Source of the DNA: Seriola aureovittata
Lineage: Eukaryota > Chordata > Actinopteri > Carangiformes > Carangidae
Direction: 5' to 3'
NCBI RefSeq assembly: GCF_021018895.1
Contig: NC_079375.1
Span: forward strand, 2,318,560 to 2,382,559
DNA length: 64,000 bases
A program made the translations under genes and the position numbers. The notes under the pieces were generated by a model. It saw only the letters and a list, made by a program, of their open reading frames with translations, had not been told where the DNA came from and ran no database searches. How positions within the stretch are numbered: the stretch's first letter is position 1; each line of letters opens with the position of its first letter. Positions 1 to 12,702 of this stretch are shown here, one piece after another.

Positions 1-518
1 CTAGCATGTACCTAGGTAGCTAATATATTACTGTAAGCTCACTTTCCAAAGTAGTTCGCAGACTGGCCGCTGTAATTCACTGTCTGGACATCCAAAGTAT
101 AGCTACAACTGGCCGGAATAAACTAGATAGGGGCCAGGTGGTTCCCACTTGGTTCACTGATGCCAGAAAATATAGCCAATAGCATCAGTCCTCAACCACA
201 GCTGGCTGGATGCAAGCTTGATAGCTCTACCATTATCAGTAAAAAAAACCGAAGTCATGCTAAGTTTAGCTAGCAGGATAGCTAATTAAGTAGATAGCCT
301 TGGTCGATCGCATGAAAAGTGAAAGCTAAAGAGAGAATGTCAAACTTTCTAACCTTGTGTCAATGTCGAACAATCGGTTTCAGAAAGATACAGAAGTGAT
401 CAGAGACAGTCACCTCCCAATCCAACATCAGAAGGGTGTTTGAGGGAAGGGGATTTCCAAAGTTATTTGACCATCCAAAAAGCACTTCTGACAGAGTATA
501 CTTGCCCCTGTAAAGCAA

Positions 519-755
519 TTTACCTGCAATGGAAGGTCCTGATTCAGATTTCCCGAACGCTGCTTTCCTTTCTGTATCTGTGGAAGATGAAACTCTGAGG
601 CTGTGCTGAGGGAGGTTAGTCTTCTCTGTGTGTTTGTAGTTTTTATTTTCTGTCACAGGAGTTTTTCTGTAGTGTCTACAGGTCGTAGATGAGCCGCCCT
701 CCCCCTCCACCCCTACCCTCCGCTGAGCAACGTGTTTCTCCTTGTTGTCGACCAT
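519..755 (-). CDS. Possible first coding exon of an unidentified minus-strand gene
   Basis: On the minus strand an ATG at 755 opens about 79 codons (MVDNKEKHVAQRRVGVEG..., ending SESGPSIAG) that reach a reasonable donor, GCAG followed by GTAAAT, near 519. The reading frame stays open beyond the donor to 360. No domain or family is recognised, and the rest of the gene would lie off the left edge. It could equally be a chance open frame: composition is only mildly G/C-enriched and there is no second exon in view. Confidence 0.2.
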
Positions 756-1033
756 CGCAGCCGTAACTTCTCTAAATGTGACTAGAAAGTGTTTGACATG
801 TTAATATTCTGCATGTAGACTTTGAGAGGCTATTTTTGGTCTCTGACAAAATAAAAAAGGAAATGTTTTTTTAAAGTAGACCACTGCGCAGATGTGTCAT
901 TTCATTCATGCGTGTCTTTTTTTGTCCGTCTGAGTCCGGATAGGTTTGTTTTCCTTGTGTTTCACTGTTCTTGCTCTCATTTTACAACGTATTCCACTTC
1001 CTGTGATTGATAATGTTTTGTTCACAGACATTG

Positions 1034-1035
<2 letters not shown>

Positions 1036-1070
<35 letters not shown>
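1036..1070. repeat. (TG)n microsatellite
   Basis: About 17 uninterrupted TG units, read directly. On the opposite strand it creates a meaningless His-Thr open frame. Confidence 0.95.
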
Positions 1071-1072
<2 letters not shown>

Positions 1073-4000
1073 TACTGCAGAAACACAAATTGTTAAGGTG
1101 ACCCGTACGATCAGTCAGTTCAGTTCACGCAGACAAAGGACTGTTGTGTTTTTCCTCTACAGAGACTCTATGCCCTAATTCCATACTAAATACTAACATT
1201 ATACAGTACACACTATCTTCCAATGTTGACAGTGCACTGTTTACAAGAAATCCATCTGTAACATTCAAGGACATCAGTCCCTTTAGAAAAAGCATGTGAA
1301 CTGTAAACGTTACAGGTTTGCAGGTGACAAAAGTACAAATTTTATCTTATGATCTTTAAATAGTGTAAAGTTAACAGTTTTGAGGTTTCTACAAAGACTG
1401 AATATGTAATATTATGTTATTTATATTTGATATTTCTTGCATTGTAACTTCCACACAGTGGACTGATGAAAGCCTTAGTTTCAACAGTGTTTCTGAAAAT
1501 GATAAACATGTCAGGGTTTACTATCCATATTCTGAGACAAAGCAGCATCTACTACAGCACTCCCTAATACGGCCTGAACACATCAGGAATAACAGCTGTA
1601 AAAGCTTTGGTGAACACTGACACACAGCTGACCAATAGCACGCTAACTTTTGAACAGACGGAGAGGTGGACAGTCCAAAGCAAGCTATCGTAGCTTATTA
1701 GCTCTGTTGCATCGCTCATTTTTCTTTTACCTCCTCTGTCAGAGTAGAAACAAACTGTGAACTTAATCAGTTTACTAACTGACTGTTAGCAATCTTGTTA
1801 GCTCAGAGAGCTTCGTTTTCACGAAACGATTGTTCTGTAAGCGGTCGTCACTGCCACTAGATGTCGCACTACATCATTAGCATTTCAGACCAAAACAAAT
1901 GCTTTGTCAGCCACCTCCCTCCCCCCAAGGTTGAACTGGGAAAGAAATCAGCCTTGGACTTTATGGATGTTTTGGTGGTCCACCAGCTGACTGGGATTTG
2001 AGCAGTTAGTCCCCATGGCCAGTCCTCCTGTGCTCTGGTCTCATCTCTTTCTTTGTCTGAGGCCTTTTTTAGATGGAAAATGTGGTTCCATCAGTGGAAG
2101 AAATTCTGGAAAGTCACTTTCACCTTACATAGAAAATAGTTGTTTCTCTCTGTATTCTTCCCCAGTTACCTTAGCGCCGGCAAACATGGTGGTGGTTGGT
2201 TTAAGGAACTTGACACAACCCAAAACGTTTTGTGCGAGACTAGCTCACCACTAACCCTGCAAGTGGTCACTACGCCACCAAACGTCCAGCCCCCATCTGT
2301 TTAATGTAGATATGAGTAGGTTTTATTAGTTCTGAAACATAACATGGAACTGTTCCGTAACGTTCCATAGTCTTTTAATCATGTGTGCAATTAAATGCTT
2401 CTAATATCTACCCCACCTAGATAATCTGTGGGGGTTTGAAAATGAGGACAGGTGAGGGTGAATGTGGCCATGTCATCATTATCAGCCCCCACCCACCTGT
2501 CAGAGAGGAGGGGCTGAGTCATTAAGTGATGCTCCACGTTATTAAAAACTGCTCGTCTGCAGAAGTCAGAATCAGAGTAGAGGTCACCGCCTCTCCACGT
2601 GACGTGTCGTACATTACTGCCGGGGGCAGGGCCTCAGCCACGCTGCCCCAGATAAATATAGAGTTATAGAGCGGAGGTGGTGGGTGGGTGTTTGTGGGGG
2701 AGTGTTCAGGGGCAAAAGCAGCTGCTGGCTTCAGTCGAACAGATTCAGCGACTCCAAACCATCACACTATAAAAAATGTATAATTAAATAAAACACCCAT
2801 CAAGATCCAACATTCATTCATGTAATAGAAGTCCCTGATACTGAAGTAGTGGCTCCCTCAAAGACAGGAAATGTCGGGATGAATGTGAAACTGAACAGCA
2901 CTGAATACAGAGATAAATCCAGGAAGAGTAAGTGTGAAAAACTGAACTAAAAAATAATTCTATTTAACTGCAGTCAGAGCAGAAACAGAAAATAAAAACA
3001 CTGTGGTTTCAGTTAATGAAAATAGGACAGTTACACTACAGGATATTAAAGAAAAGTAAAGTAAAACACACAATAACTTCAACCTCCTCTTCATTTATAG
3101 ATGAATCCTCATTATCTCAAAGTAAGACTTTGCTTTTAAACTGTGTTTGGTCTGATTTGACTATAATCAGTGCTTAATATGAACATTGATGCCATCAAGT
3201 AAGTGCTAAATTGAAGACATCACCCAACTGTGAACACTGTTCCATATGCAATTAAAACACATTGCTGGAAAAACAAGGCTAATGTCAAGGCAAATAAAAT
3301 GTTGCATTACCTGTTGCATTAGCCACTAACATCGGCTAACTAAAGGCTTAAAGGCTAAAAATATGCAATATCGCTCCCAGCTGGCACAGGACATCACTGT
3401 AATGACAGAAAGACGTTTCTAGTTGGAAATGAAAATCAGGTTGACGTCAAAACCCAGCGTTGGCTGACTGACACTGTGACGTTTAGCATGTGTTTAGCAG
3501 ATGTTGGATTGGGTTGGGCTGATGTTTGTACGCTCAGTTCATTGGCTGTTTGGGGCCAAATAGACTCAAACTACAGAAAGTCGCCTGTTTTATTGGCTTA
3601 TTGTCAAAATGTTATTTTGCTGCACTTTCTAAAAGCACTTAAGCTAACCCGACCCTCCACCTCCTTTGAGGCTGACCCCTTACGTGCAAGGAAGTCAGGA
3701 AAGCTAATCCTCTCAGAATTTAGGGGGGCAGCTGTAAGTGTGATATTTTTAACACATCAATGTGTGTATTTATGGCCAACACACATTTTATAACACATTC
3801 TTATTAATAGATGACAAAGCAAGTTCATGACTTCCGTGTCATGCAGTCAAACTGAGCTAAAGACCAACAATGAATCACTCCACTAAATACTAAATACTTG
3901 AGATGTGTACTGTACACTTAGCAAATAACTTGTGCTCAGGATAAATAAATTATTCAGACGAGTGAGTGTTAAAATAGTGTCACTCTGACAGTCCTCACAC

Positions 4001-4702
4001 AGTCGTCTCTATAAAGAGCTTCAGATCTCAGTCTCAGTCAATGTTTGGACTCTGCTCCCAAAGGGAAAGTAAAAAGGGCAAAGCTGCAATGTTTAATCCC
4101 CGAAAACATTCCAGCACAGTGTAATCAGACCAGACAACTGTGGCGTCTTTGCATCTGTCACTGCAGAGCGAATGAGAGTGACTCCTAAGCCGCTGGTGAT
4201 GTACATGTTTCGCAGCTGCTAGCATGAACATGTGAGTAAATAACGGAAAATTATGAATCAATGTGCGTGGGTCTAACAAAGCAGAGCAGGACTCTGGTGG
4301 GGATTTCCATCCTCCTCCTGCTTTGCTTCTTCCCCAAATGTCCGAGTGTCGCCTTACAGAGAGTTTTTATTTTTAGCTGGGGGGGGGGGTTTCGTGTGAG
4401 TACTGGCGCTCCCCTCTGAATGTATCGCCTGGCCCACATCCAGATGAGGGCTGAATTCAGGTTCCCTTTGGATCCTGAAGCCTTTTTTAAAGGCGGTAGG
4501 TGGAGTTTCCCTTCTCCCCTGTCCCCAGACCTGAGTTTGGGTCACAGCGGTTGGGTGTTGCCACTCTCCAGTCTCCCTGCTGGTAACCCCAACAGTTCTG
4601 GTCCCCCTCCCCAAACTAAACGACACGTCTGCTAATTTCAAGCAACTTTCAAACAAATTTGAATCAAGAAATTACATTTTTTTTTTACATCGAAACAGTG
4701 CA

Positions 4703-7700
4703 ATGGATCAGCACAAGTATCGCACGGCGGGCGTCCAGGAGAAGCTGGAGATCATTGGGGTGGAGGATGAGGCTGGAAACCCCATCAGCGCCCTGACCAT
4801 CCTGTCGCTGCTGGAGCGTGTGGCTGGCATCATCGACAACGTCCAGTCCTGCCAGCAGCGCATGGAAGAACGTCAGCTGGAACTGGAGAACAACATCAAG
4901 ACCATCCAGGGCGATGTCCTGAAGCTGGCCAAGGACCACACTGACACCAGCGGCACGGTGGAAAAGCTCCTGCAGAAGACCCGCAAAGTCAGCGCCAATG
5001 TCAAGGAGGTCCGGACGCGCGTTGAGAAGCAGAACGTACGGGTCAAGAAGGTTGAATCCACACAGGATGAGCTGCTCACCCGCAACAAGTTCCGGGTCGT
5101 CATCTATCAGGTGAGCAGAGGTTTGGATGCAGCTGATGAGTAAAAATGTTGTACACCAGAACTATCTGGGTTCTGAAGGAGTTTGTAGATGTAAGAGATA
5201 GAATCAGGGCCAATAAACTGGAGGTACCAAGGTGCTTGGATTTACTAGTGTTGTAACTAGAAAAACTGATGTTTGGACAGAACTTTACTAGACAAATAAC
5301 ACAAATGAGCAAAGAGGCACACTGATGATTATACGTACAGTACAGTAATTATGTAAAAGTAGCCATTGTTATTCCGACTTGTTTTGTGCTTAGGACAAAA
5401 ACAAACAATTTGAAGACCTCTGTTTGGGCTCAATGAGCTTAAAGGATAATTTCATAATTTTTCTAGTATGATTAATCAAAAAATTATATTTGATATATTC
5501 CAATATGAATTTGGTGAGATCATTCTAATGACTTGAAAAAGATAAAACATTCCCACTGCATTAAATTATGGTTTGATCCTTTTCTTTCTTTGTTTTTTGC
5601 TTGTGAATTCTTGCACAATTTTGCATCTTGTGGTCACCAGGCATAAACACATGCAACCTGTGATGCCTCACTAAATACAATGCAACGTGGAGCTTTGTAC
5701 AGATAAAAAAGACTTATAGGCCACGCTCTTGGAAATTTACATAACATTTTTAGAGGTTGCTACAATGGACAAACAACCAGCGTTTTCTTTAGGACTCCAT
5801 CCCTCTCAATTACATGCTTTAATCTTAAGAGAGAAGAGAGAATCTCAGAAGTCGAGGCAGAGCAGCTCCACTCTGGATTATCAGATCCAAGGTCCAGTCC
5901 AGGTTTCCGTTTACGAAGAACTGGAGCATAATTAGGTTAAGTATCAAAAGTAAAATAGATTCATTCCCTCAGGCGATACAAACTCCCTGCCAAGCAGCGA
6001 GATCTTAACTCAAATGAACTCTGGCTCAATTCATTAAGCGGTGGCCGCAGCGAGAGTGGGGGATGTGAGGAAATGAAGGGCGGTTTCATTTCAAACACTT
6101 AAGACCCATCGACTCCGTAACACTGGCAATTTATAGTAAAAGTATCCTCATTACGCTGAGAGGGCACACTTTCATCAAATGACTTTAATCAGGTCAGGTG
6201 AGACGCATGAAAACAAGACGATTCACTTCAGAGTTTCAGTGGTAATCTGAAACACTCCGACGAACTCTCAAATTTGGAGGAACGCAGCCAGTTAATTGCT
6301 TTTAGAAATCACAAGCCTGGAAAGCAGAAACATTTGCATTAAACAAATCTTCCCCTCCGAGTCGTGCAAGGTCGTGTCTCCAAACAGACATGTGATGCAG
6401 AGAGAGGGAGAACACTCTGAGGCGGTTGCGTTGAAGAAGTCATTGCTAAAGAGATGGACAGACTTTATAACAGCATTAAATTGGAGTTCTGTGGGATTTT
6501 CTGTGCGAGCGGCTCGTCAGATGACAGACAGAAAAAGACATTTGTGTGAACTCAGAGTACTTTAATGGTGATCAGAGACACTGTACATGGCTGCAGGCTA
6601 ATTACAAATTCATCTGGTAATGAAGCTTTGTACGAAAAACCCTGTGTCCAAACCACTTCAGTTGACATCATACTCACATGTTGCATGTCCTGCGTCACTG
6701 TCGGTATCCTTATTACCTCCGCCAAGGAGGTCTGTTTGTTAATCAGCAGGATTATGCTAAAAGTACTGAGCCAATTTGAACGGAACTTGGCGGAGGGATG
6801 GGGCACGGGCCGGCGACGAACCCGTTTCATTTTGGGGCAGATCCGGATCATTTACTAGGAATTTGAAATGTTTGTTCTGAAGTCTGGTGCATGTTGTTTA
6901 ACATTTGCCTTGGTTGAGGTCTGCACTTCTTTCTTCTTTCATAAAATGATAATTTCCTGTTAAGTACTGAACTGTGCTCTGACTCTTCTCTCCTGTGAAG
7001 GGCAACACTTTCTCCACCATGTCAAATATAATGTTGACGTTCTACTATATCCAAAATATAAAGTCGCTAGTAAAGAAAGTTAATCAGCGGAGACATAGGT
7101 TTATTAATTTAAGGGAACAAATGAAAATTCAGGAATATAATTTTTCTGAATTGAGATGATTAAGATCATAATTTAGAGATAATGATGGACTATTAGAGGG
7201 TACGAATTATTAGTATGAAGAAATGGGACGCCTACCTGGTTCAGCAAGAACAAAATATCTTGATTTGTACAATGTATACAGTGTATTTCTGGTGACACTG
7301 CAATGATTTATTTAGCTGTGCGCATCCCAGCATTCAACAACAGTCCCTTACAATGACCTTAATTATTAATTTGCATCTAAAAACACATCAAACGTATTCA
7401 TCTAAATAATGGATTTTTCTGCATAGGTTAAGCAGGTTTTATTTTTAAATTTACAAAATAACATTCCAAGTGCCCCGTAATCCGTACCTTTAAAGAAGTG
7501 CAGGGATTCATCACAAATGTGAGGTTAATAAATGGATTAATTAATGGGTTATGATAAATTAGAGAGGTTTGAATGGATTATCCCCAGGATTTAAGGGATT
7601 TTTAGGCAGTAAAATTCCATTAGAATTTACTAAATAGCATAACCTTTTTTCAATCTCACTTTTAAGGAAATTTTGCCCTTTAATTAAATAATCCATAAAA

Positions 7701-10700
7701 ATACTTAATTTTAATTTACCCTTAATATTTCTCTGAAATATCTTAATCAAACCACGGTTAATCGGTAAAATAGTGGAATTTGAAGATGGTGACAGTTTTA
7801 AAGAGAGTGGAAGACCAATACTGGATGTGGTGTATGGATTCTTTTTTCAGTTGTCTACTGACAACAATAAAATCTTATAGTTTGTGCCTCTAATCTTTTC
7901 AGTCGTTAAGAAATTTAATCAGCATTTTCATTCATTTCTTCCAACATCCAGGCCATTACGGCAATGAAACTAACCCTGACTCTTACTGAATAGAAACCTT
8001 GATGCTATTATGGATCAGGGATAAGCTCCCTGCAGATATAAGTTCAGCAGTCAGTACTTGATGCTGTCCTCGTTAATGTCCAGACTTCAGAATAGTAACC
8101 GGAGCGCTATGTGCCGCTAACAGCTGCTGTGGATCCGTGACAGAGAGAGAGACTTATTCTGGGATCACAGCATTCTCCCCCTCCGCCAGCAGGGACACGC
8201 TATAAACTGCTGTCAACCAGAATCAGGGTCTGACATAGCAGCTTATCACAGGGGTCAATGTAAAGATGGTGGGGGGGTTGTTTGGTCAGCCTAACCTGCT
8301 GCTGCAAGCACTGCCTGAAGATACTGTAAGATACAACTATGATAATGCCAGACAAACTAAGACAAAATAATGTAATTTAATGCAGTGTAAATATATATAA
8401 AACAAGGCAAATGAAACTGAAGGAACTGATTTCTTTGGCCAGTAGGGAGCAGTGGAACAAGCATATACTGTACATAACCCACCTATAGCTGTTATATCAT
8501 CAAACAGCTGCCGACCTCCACATCCAGAACAACATGATCATTCCACCGGAGTCATGTTTGTGTCCACCTGATGAATGTAAATCCAATATTCACTCTCTTT
8601 TTGGCTCCTCACCATCCAGCTCCTGAGGGAAATATCTGTCTCTTTCAGCTGGCAGATGTTCCACTGTCTTCACCAGCTGGACTCTACCTGTGTGTGTCTG
8701 CTCTACCTGTACTGAGCAGGCAGGTTTAGACTGAACCTGACAGTAAATCTACTGCCAAACAAAAACTATAAGCTAAAAGAGGCTAAAATGCTCTGTGGTC
8801 TTTTGTCATTGAGCTGAATTAGCTGTTAGCAACTCCTGTTTGCGGTGTAGCCAACAATGTACAGAAAGCTGTCACTGGATGAATGTGATACTGAAACTGA
8901 AAACTTAAAAACATGAAGATTCTTAGGCAAGTTCTGATATGGATAATAACTAGGTGGACATCAGACATAATGAAGAGTAAGCCACACTTAAATCAATATA
9001 TGTTTCGGGGCTATATGTTAAGATTTGACTGGACTATGGACCCCCATTCTCTCCCATTCAGCTCTGCAGCACCCCCCTAAGGGGACCCCTTTGGTCTATG
9101 TCCTGCAGAATGTCCATGTCTGTTACGATGAGATGAATCTTATGAGGAGTAAAATTGGAGAGGCTCAAATATTTGCTATTCACCAAATGAAAAGTCAGAC
9201 AACTTCCGAGTTGTTGGAAGGCTAGGCTAGCAGTTTTAAGCTTAGGGTGACCGGGGGGGTATTCCATCAACGTTGCTCAGGAAATCTGCGCTTACTTGAA
9301 AAAGCCTGGTTAGAATTAACATCGACTTTCACTTCAAGCTCACGCCGCTCCATTAATTAAGCCGAGCCTCATCAACATTAACTCAAACCACGTTTGAACA
9401 AGCTGCATTATGTGCAAGCACAGACAGTGTCAAAGAGAAGATCATGTCACAAAAAGACAGGAAAAAAAGAACCGTCTTCTTCTCAGCAGCGGAGCAAAGC
9501 CTGCTGATTAGAGTTTCCACCCGTCCTGTATAATACATGAATAATGTAATGTCAAGTAAAACCCAACCAGTTACAGCTACAAGTGGACTGGAGAAGTTCG
9601 TCAGTGAGCAGTAACTGATCTGCTCTGTTTGAGAAAATACACTGTATAATCACCTTTTTCAGGTAAAGTCAGCTGTACAGCGCTCTGATAGCTCACCTGG
9701 CAGAGTGCATATTATCAGTGTTAACTCATAACCACAGGTTTGAGTCCGCCCCGTGGCACTTCTTTCACGTCATCCTTTCTCTCACTGTTGCAATCAGAAT
9801 AAAGGCAATAAGTATTTAATTAATTGTATATTGCCAACTGCAGTCTATATTATAATCTATGTTAGCCTATATTATACATTAACCAATGTAGGTAACAGGG
9901 CAATAATCACCACATTGATCATGCTAATAATCCATCCATCGACCCTAGTTTCCGAACACAGACATGAAAAAAGTGATGTGAGTGCAAAAAGATACTTGAT
10001 GGAACTGTCTTTTGGGATTCTGTTTCTGGCCATTGGAAATACATTGAAAAACTAAGATTGACAGTTAGCCAGCTGAGCTGCTAAGTTCAGTGGTATCAGT
10101 TACCGTGGTTACTGAGCAGGGAATCCAATAAGCCAAAGTAATGGAATGCTGACTTAACAAAATAAGCCATGATTTTCCTATCCCTATTTTAAACTATGAA
10201 TTAAAGCCAAACGTCTAGCGTTGCACTTCTTTTGGTCAGAAGTGAAGCTAAGACCATCTTTTTTTTGTTGTTGTCTCTTGGCAGAGAAAAGGTTAGCTGG
10301 CTCACTCATTGGTTAGGAGTTCATAACTGGTCAGTAAACTAACAAAAACAAACATAGTCAAAGCCCCTCAGCCAGAACTTGAAAAAATAAATGTTTATGT
10401 TGGAAAAAGTGAAGAAGTCCCCTGACTGTCTGTAATGGAGTTCACACAACAATATTCACAACCTCTTATTAAAATGCTTTTCATTCTTTTGACCTTTGGA
10501 CCCTTACAAACTAAAGGAATATAAATAATTGAGCAATAGATAGACAATAGTACTTCACGACTCCTTCAAAGGTAGGGAGTCGTCATTTTATCAGTCAGCC
10601 TTCACCTTAGTTTATTACAGTACAACAAAATACATGAAACCGGGACAATCCCCCTTTATTATTTCATCGGTAAAAACATTGGATATTTTAATGATATATT

Positions 10701-12648
10701 GTCTCCGGTTTTCATTTCAGATCTGGACACCTTAGGCTAAACACATCCTGGACCTCCCTTCGCACTGGACACAGAAGTATAACTGATATCCATCTTCTAA
10801 AAGATTTTTACTACTTAAAATGTTTCTTAAAGTATGTGCACAGTAGATACTCCCTGTGTCTGCTGGTCCACACCTTACAGTGTCCAGGTTTAGTTGAGTC
10901 TGGTCCCGGGCGGCTCTGGCTTTCTCTCTGTCCTGCCTGCAGAGGAGACAGTTGCGGTGTTGAGTTTCCTCATGACTGATGTGCTGTCGGTTATTCTGAG
11001 GCCTCCGTTCATCTCCTAATATAGAGCTTCAGCTGCAGTCGTTTAACAGGAAGCAACAAGCGGTTTGTTAGAGACAGTCGTCGCCAACGGCTGAATAATG
11101 AAGGCTGGGACAGTTGGGCAGTAATAAGAAAAAGATAAATGGCTGCTGGTTCACACTCCCAGGGCCACTCCACCTCCGCTGTTGTTCTCAACACCGGACA
11201 TCAGAGGACAATGTGCAATTTTAGATAAGTTAATGGGTTTTAGTTTATTATATTTCTGCTGTGTGGCAACGAGGGAGGCTGAGCAATGACGAGTTATGAC
11301 TTCAAATGTCTGCAGGCAAACACACGATTAAAACAAGAGGTCACCCAGAGAACATTGCTGTAACACTGGACAACATCCTGCATCTCTGCAGAAACACATG
11401 GTCCTGTATTCTCCAGATAATTAACTGGAAATTCCTTCATAATTTCCTAAAAATTAGCTGGTCATTTAATTTAGCTGTAAATTACTGTAAAAGGAAAGGT
11501 CTATGCAACACAACACAACATGAAGTGTTTCCAGGGGACACTAAAAAGTGATGAACCTGGCTGGGACGCACTTAATCAATGCCTTTAACTTCAAAAGTCA
11601 CAATTGGGCATTGAACAACAAGTGCGTCTGAGTCATGTTCCATATCTTAGACCGCTCTCTCTAAATTGATAATGAATAATAATGATAATTAATTAATATT
11701 TAAATTTATTCTTGAATTAATTTTTTTAATCCAACGAACAGACAAAAAAAAGCCAACTATTTAGTCTTAGTATGATAAAAAAAAAATAATAACCTGAGAA
11801 AACCGTACAGCTACTTGAATATTTTCTGCTGTGACTGTAAAGAATTACTGCGGGTTTTACATTTCACATTACAGTTTTATATGATAAATTAAAAACATAA
11901 TTCCCAAAAGTGAAGTGGTTCGCACTGAATATTTTCTCAGGAGGCGGTGGAACAATGAATTATGTTACATTTACCCAGACCCAGGCTAGCTGTTTCCCAC
12001 TGTTTCCAGTCTTTGTGCTAAACTAAGCTAACTAGTTGCTGGCTGTAGCCACACCCAAACATGAAAACTCCTCAACTGGAAAACTAAGTTTTTTTAACCC
12101 AATATATCAAAAGTTCCTTTAAAACTTACTTAGCTAGTAAAAATGAACCTCAGTATCGCTGCAGTATGTGGAACCTTTGAAAACTCTGGGATGGTTAATG
12201 TGTGTGTGTATTAACATAATTACTGAATTAGTTTCAGATCTCAGTGTCGTACATATGATGATAGTTCAGGTCTTGAGCCTCTCTCTCTCTCTCTCTCTCC
12301 CCCTGCATCACCACCACCCCCCGAGGTTATTAATACAGGCATCGACCCACATTCGCTGCCGCTGTAATTATTGTGTCATTCAGTGTCTGGACGTGCTCTG
12401 ATGACTCCTCCCTGATTAATGAGTGTGATCGTTGCAGGTGGCCGCAGCTTAATTAGGATTAATTGGCTTTCACATCCAAAGTCACCTGTAGGGCGCAGCA
12501 GGTGGAGCAGGTTCCTCCTGGAGCTGGTTTGTTTCTGTTGGTCGTCAGGGAACGTATGCCAGTCCTGCTTTTTTTGAAATGATAAAATAAAGGTTTGGTG
12601 TATTTTATGAAAGACAAAATGCAATCTCATCTTTTAAAATGTGTGTAT

Positions 12649-12702
<54 letters not shown>

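Larger units (their letters stand above)
1..4702. other. Upstream intergenic region of cavin4
   Basis: No convincing gene apart from the doubtful exon at 519-755. Contains a TG microsatellite (about 1036-1070), general AT-rich sequence, and a G/C-richer stretch at about 2450-2720 with a CACGTG E-box (2597) and an AT core ATAAATATAG (2652) that resembles but does not fit a MEF2 site. A run of Gs sits at about 4381-4389. Nothing here identifies the cavin4 transcription start; the untranslated leader probably begins within a few hundred bases of 4703. Confidence 0.4.

Noticed and set aside
906..1088. Open frame with a His-Thr repeat on the minus strand
   Set aside because: It is the TG microsatellite read in one frame, with no splice context or homology.
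3476..3793. 105-codon plus-strand frame
   Set aside because: No recognised domain, weak start context, no splice partner; it looks like chance.
9680..9760. tRNA gene
   Set aside because: A and B boxes are present, but the acceptor stem does not pair and a typical SINE body and tail follow.
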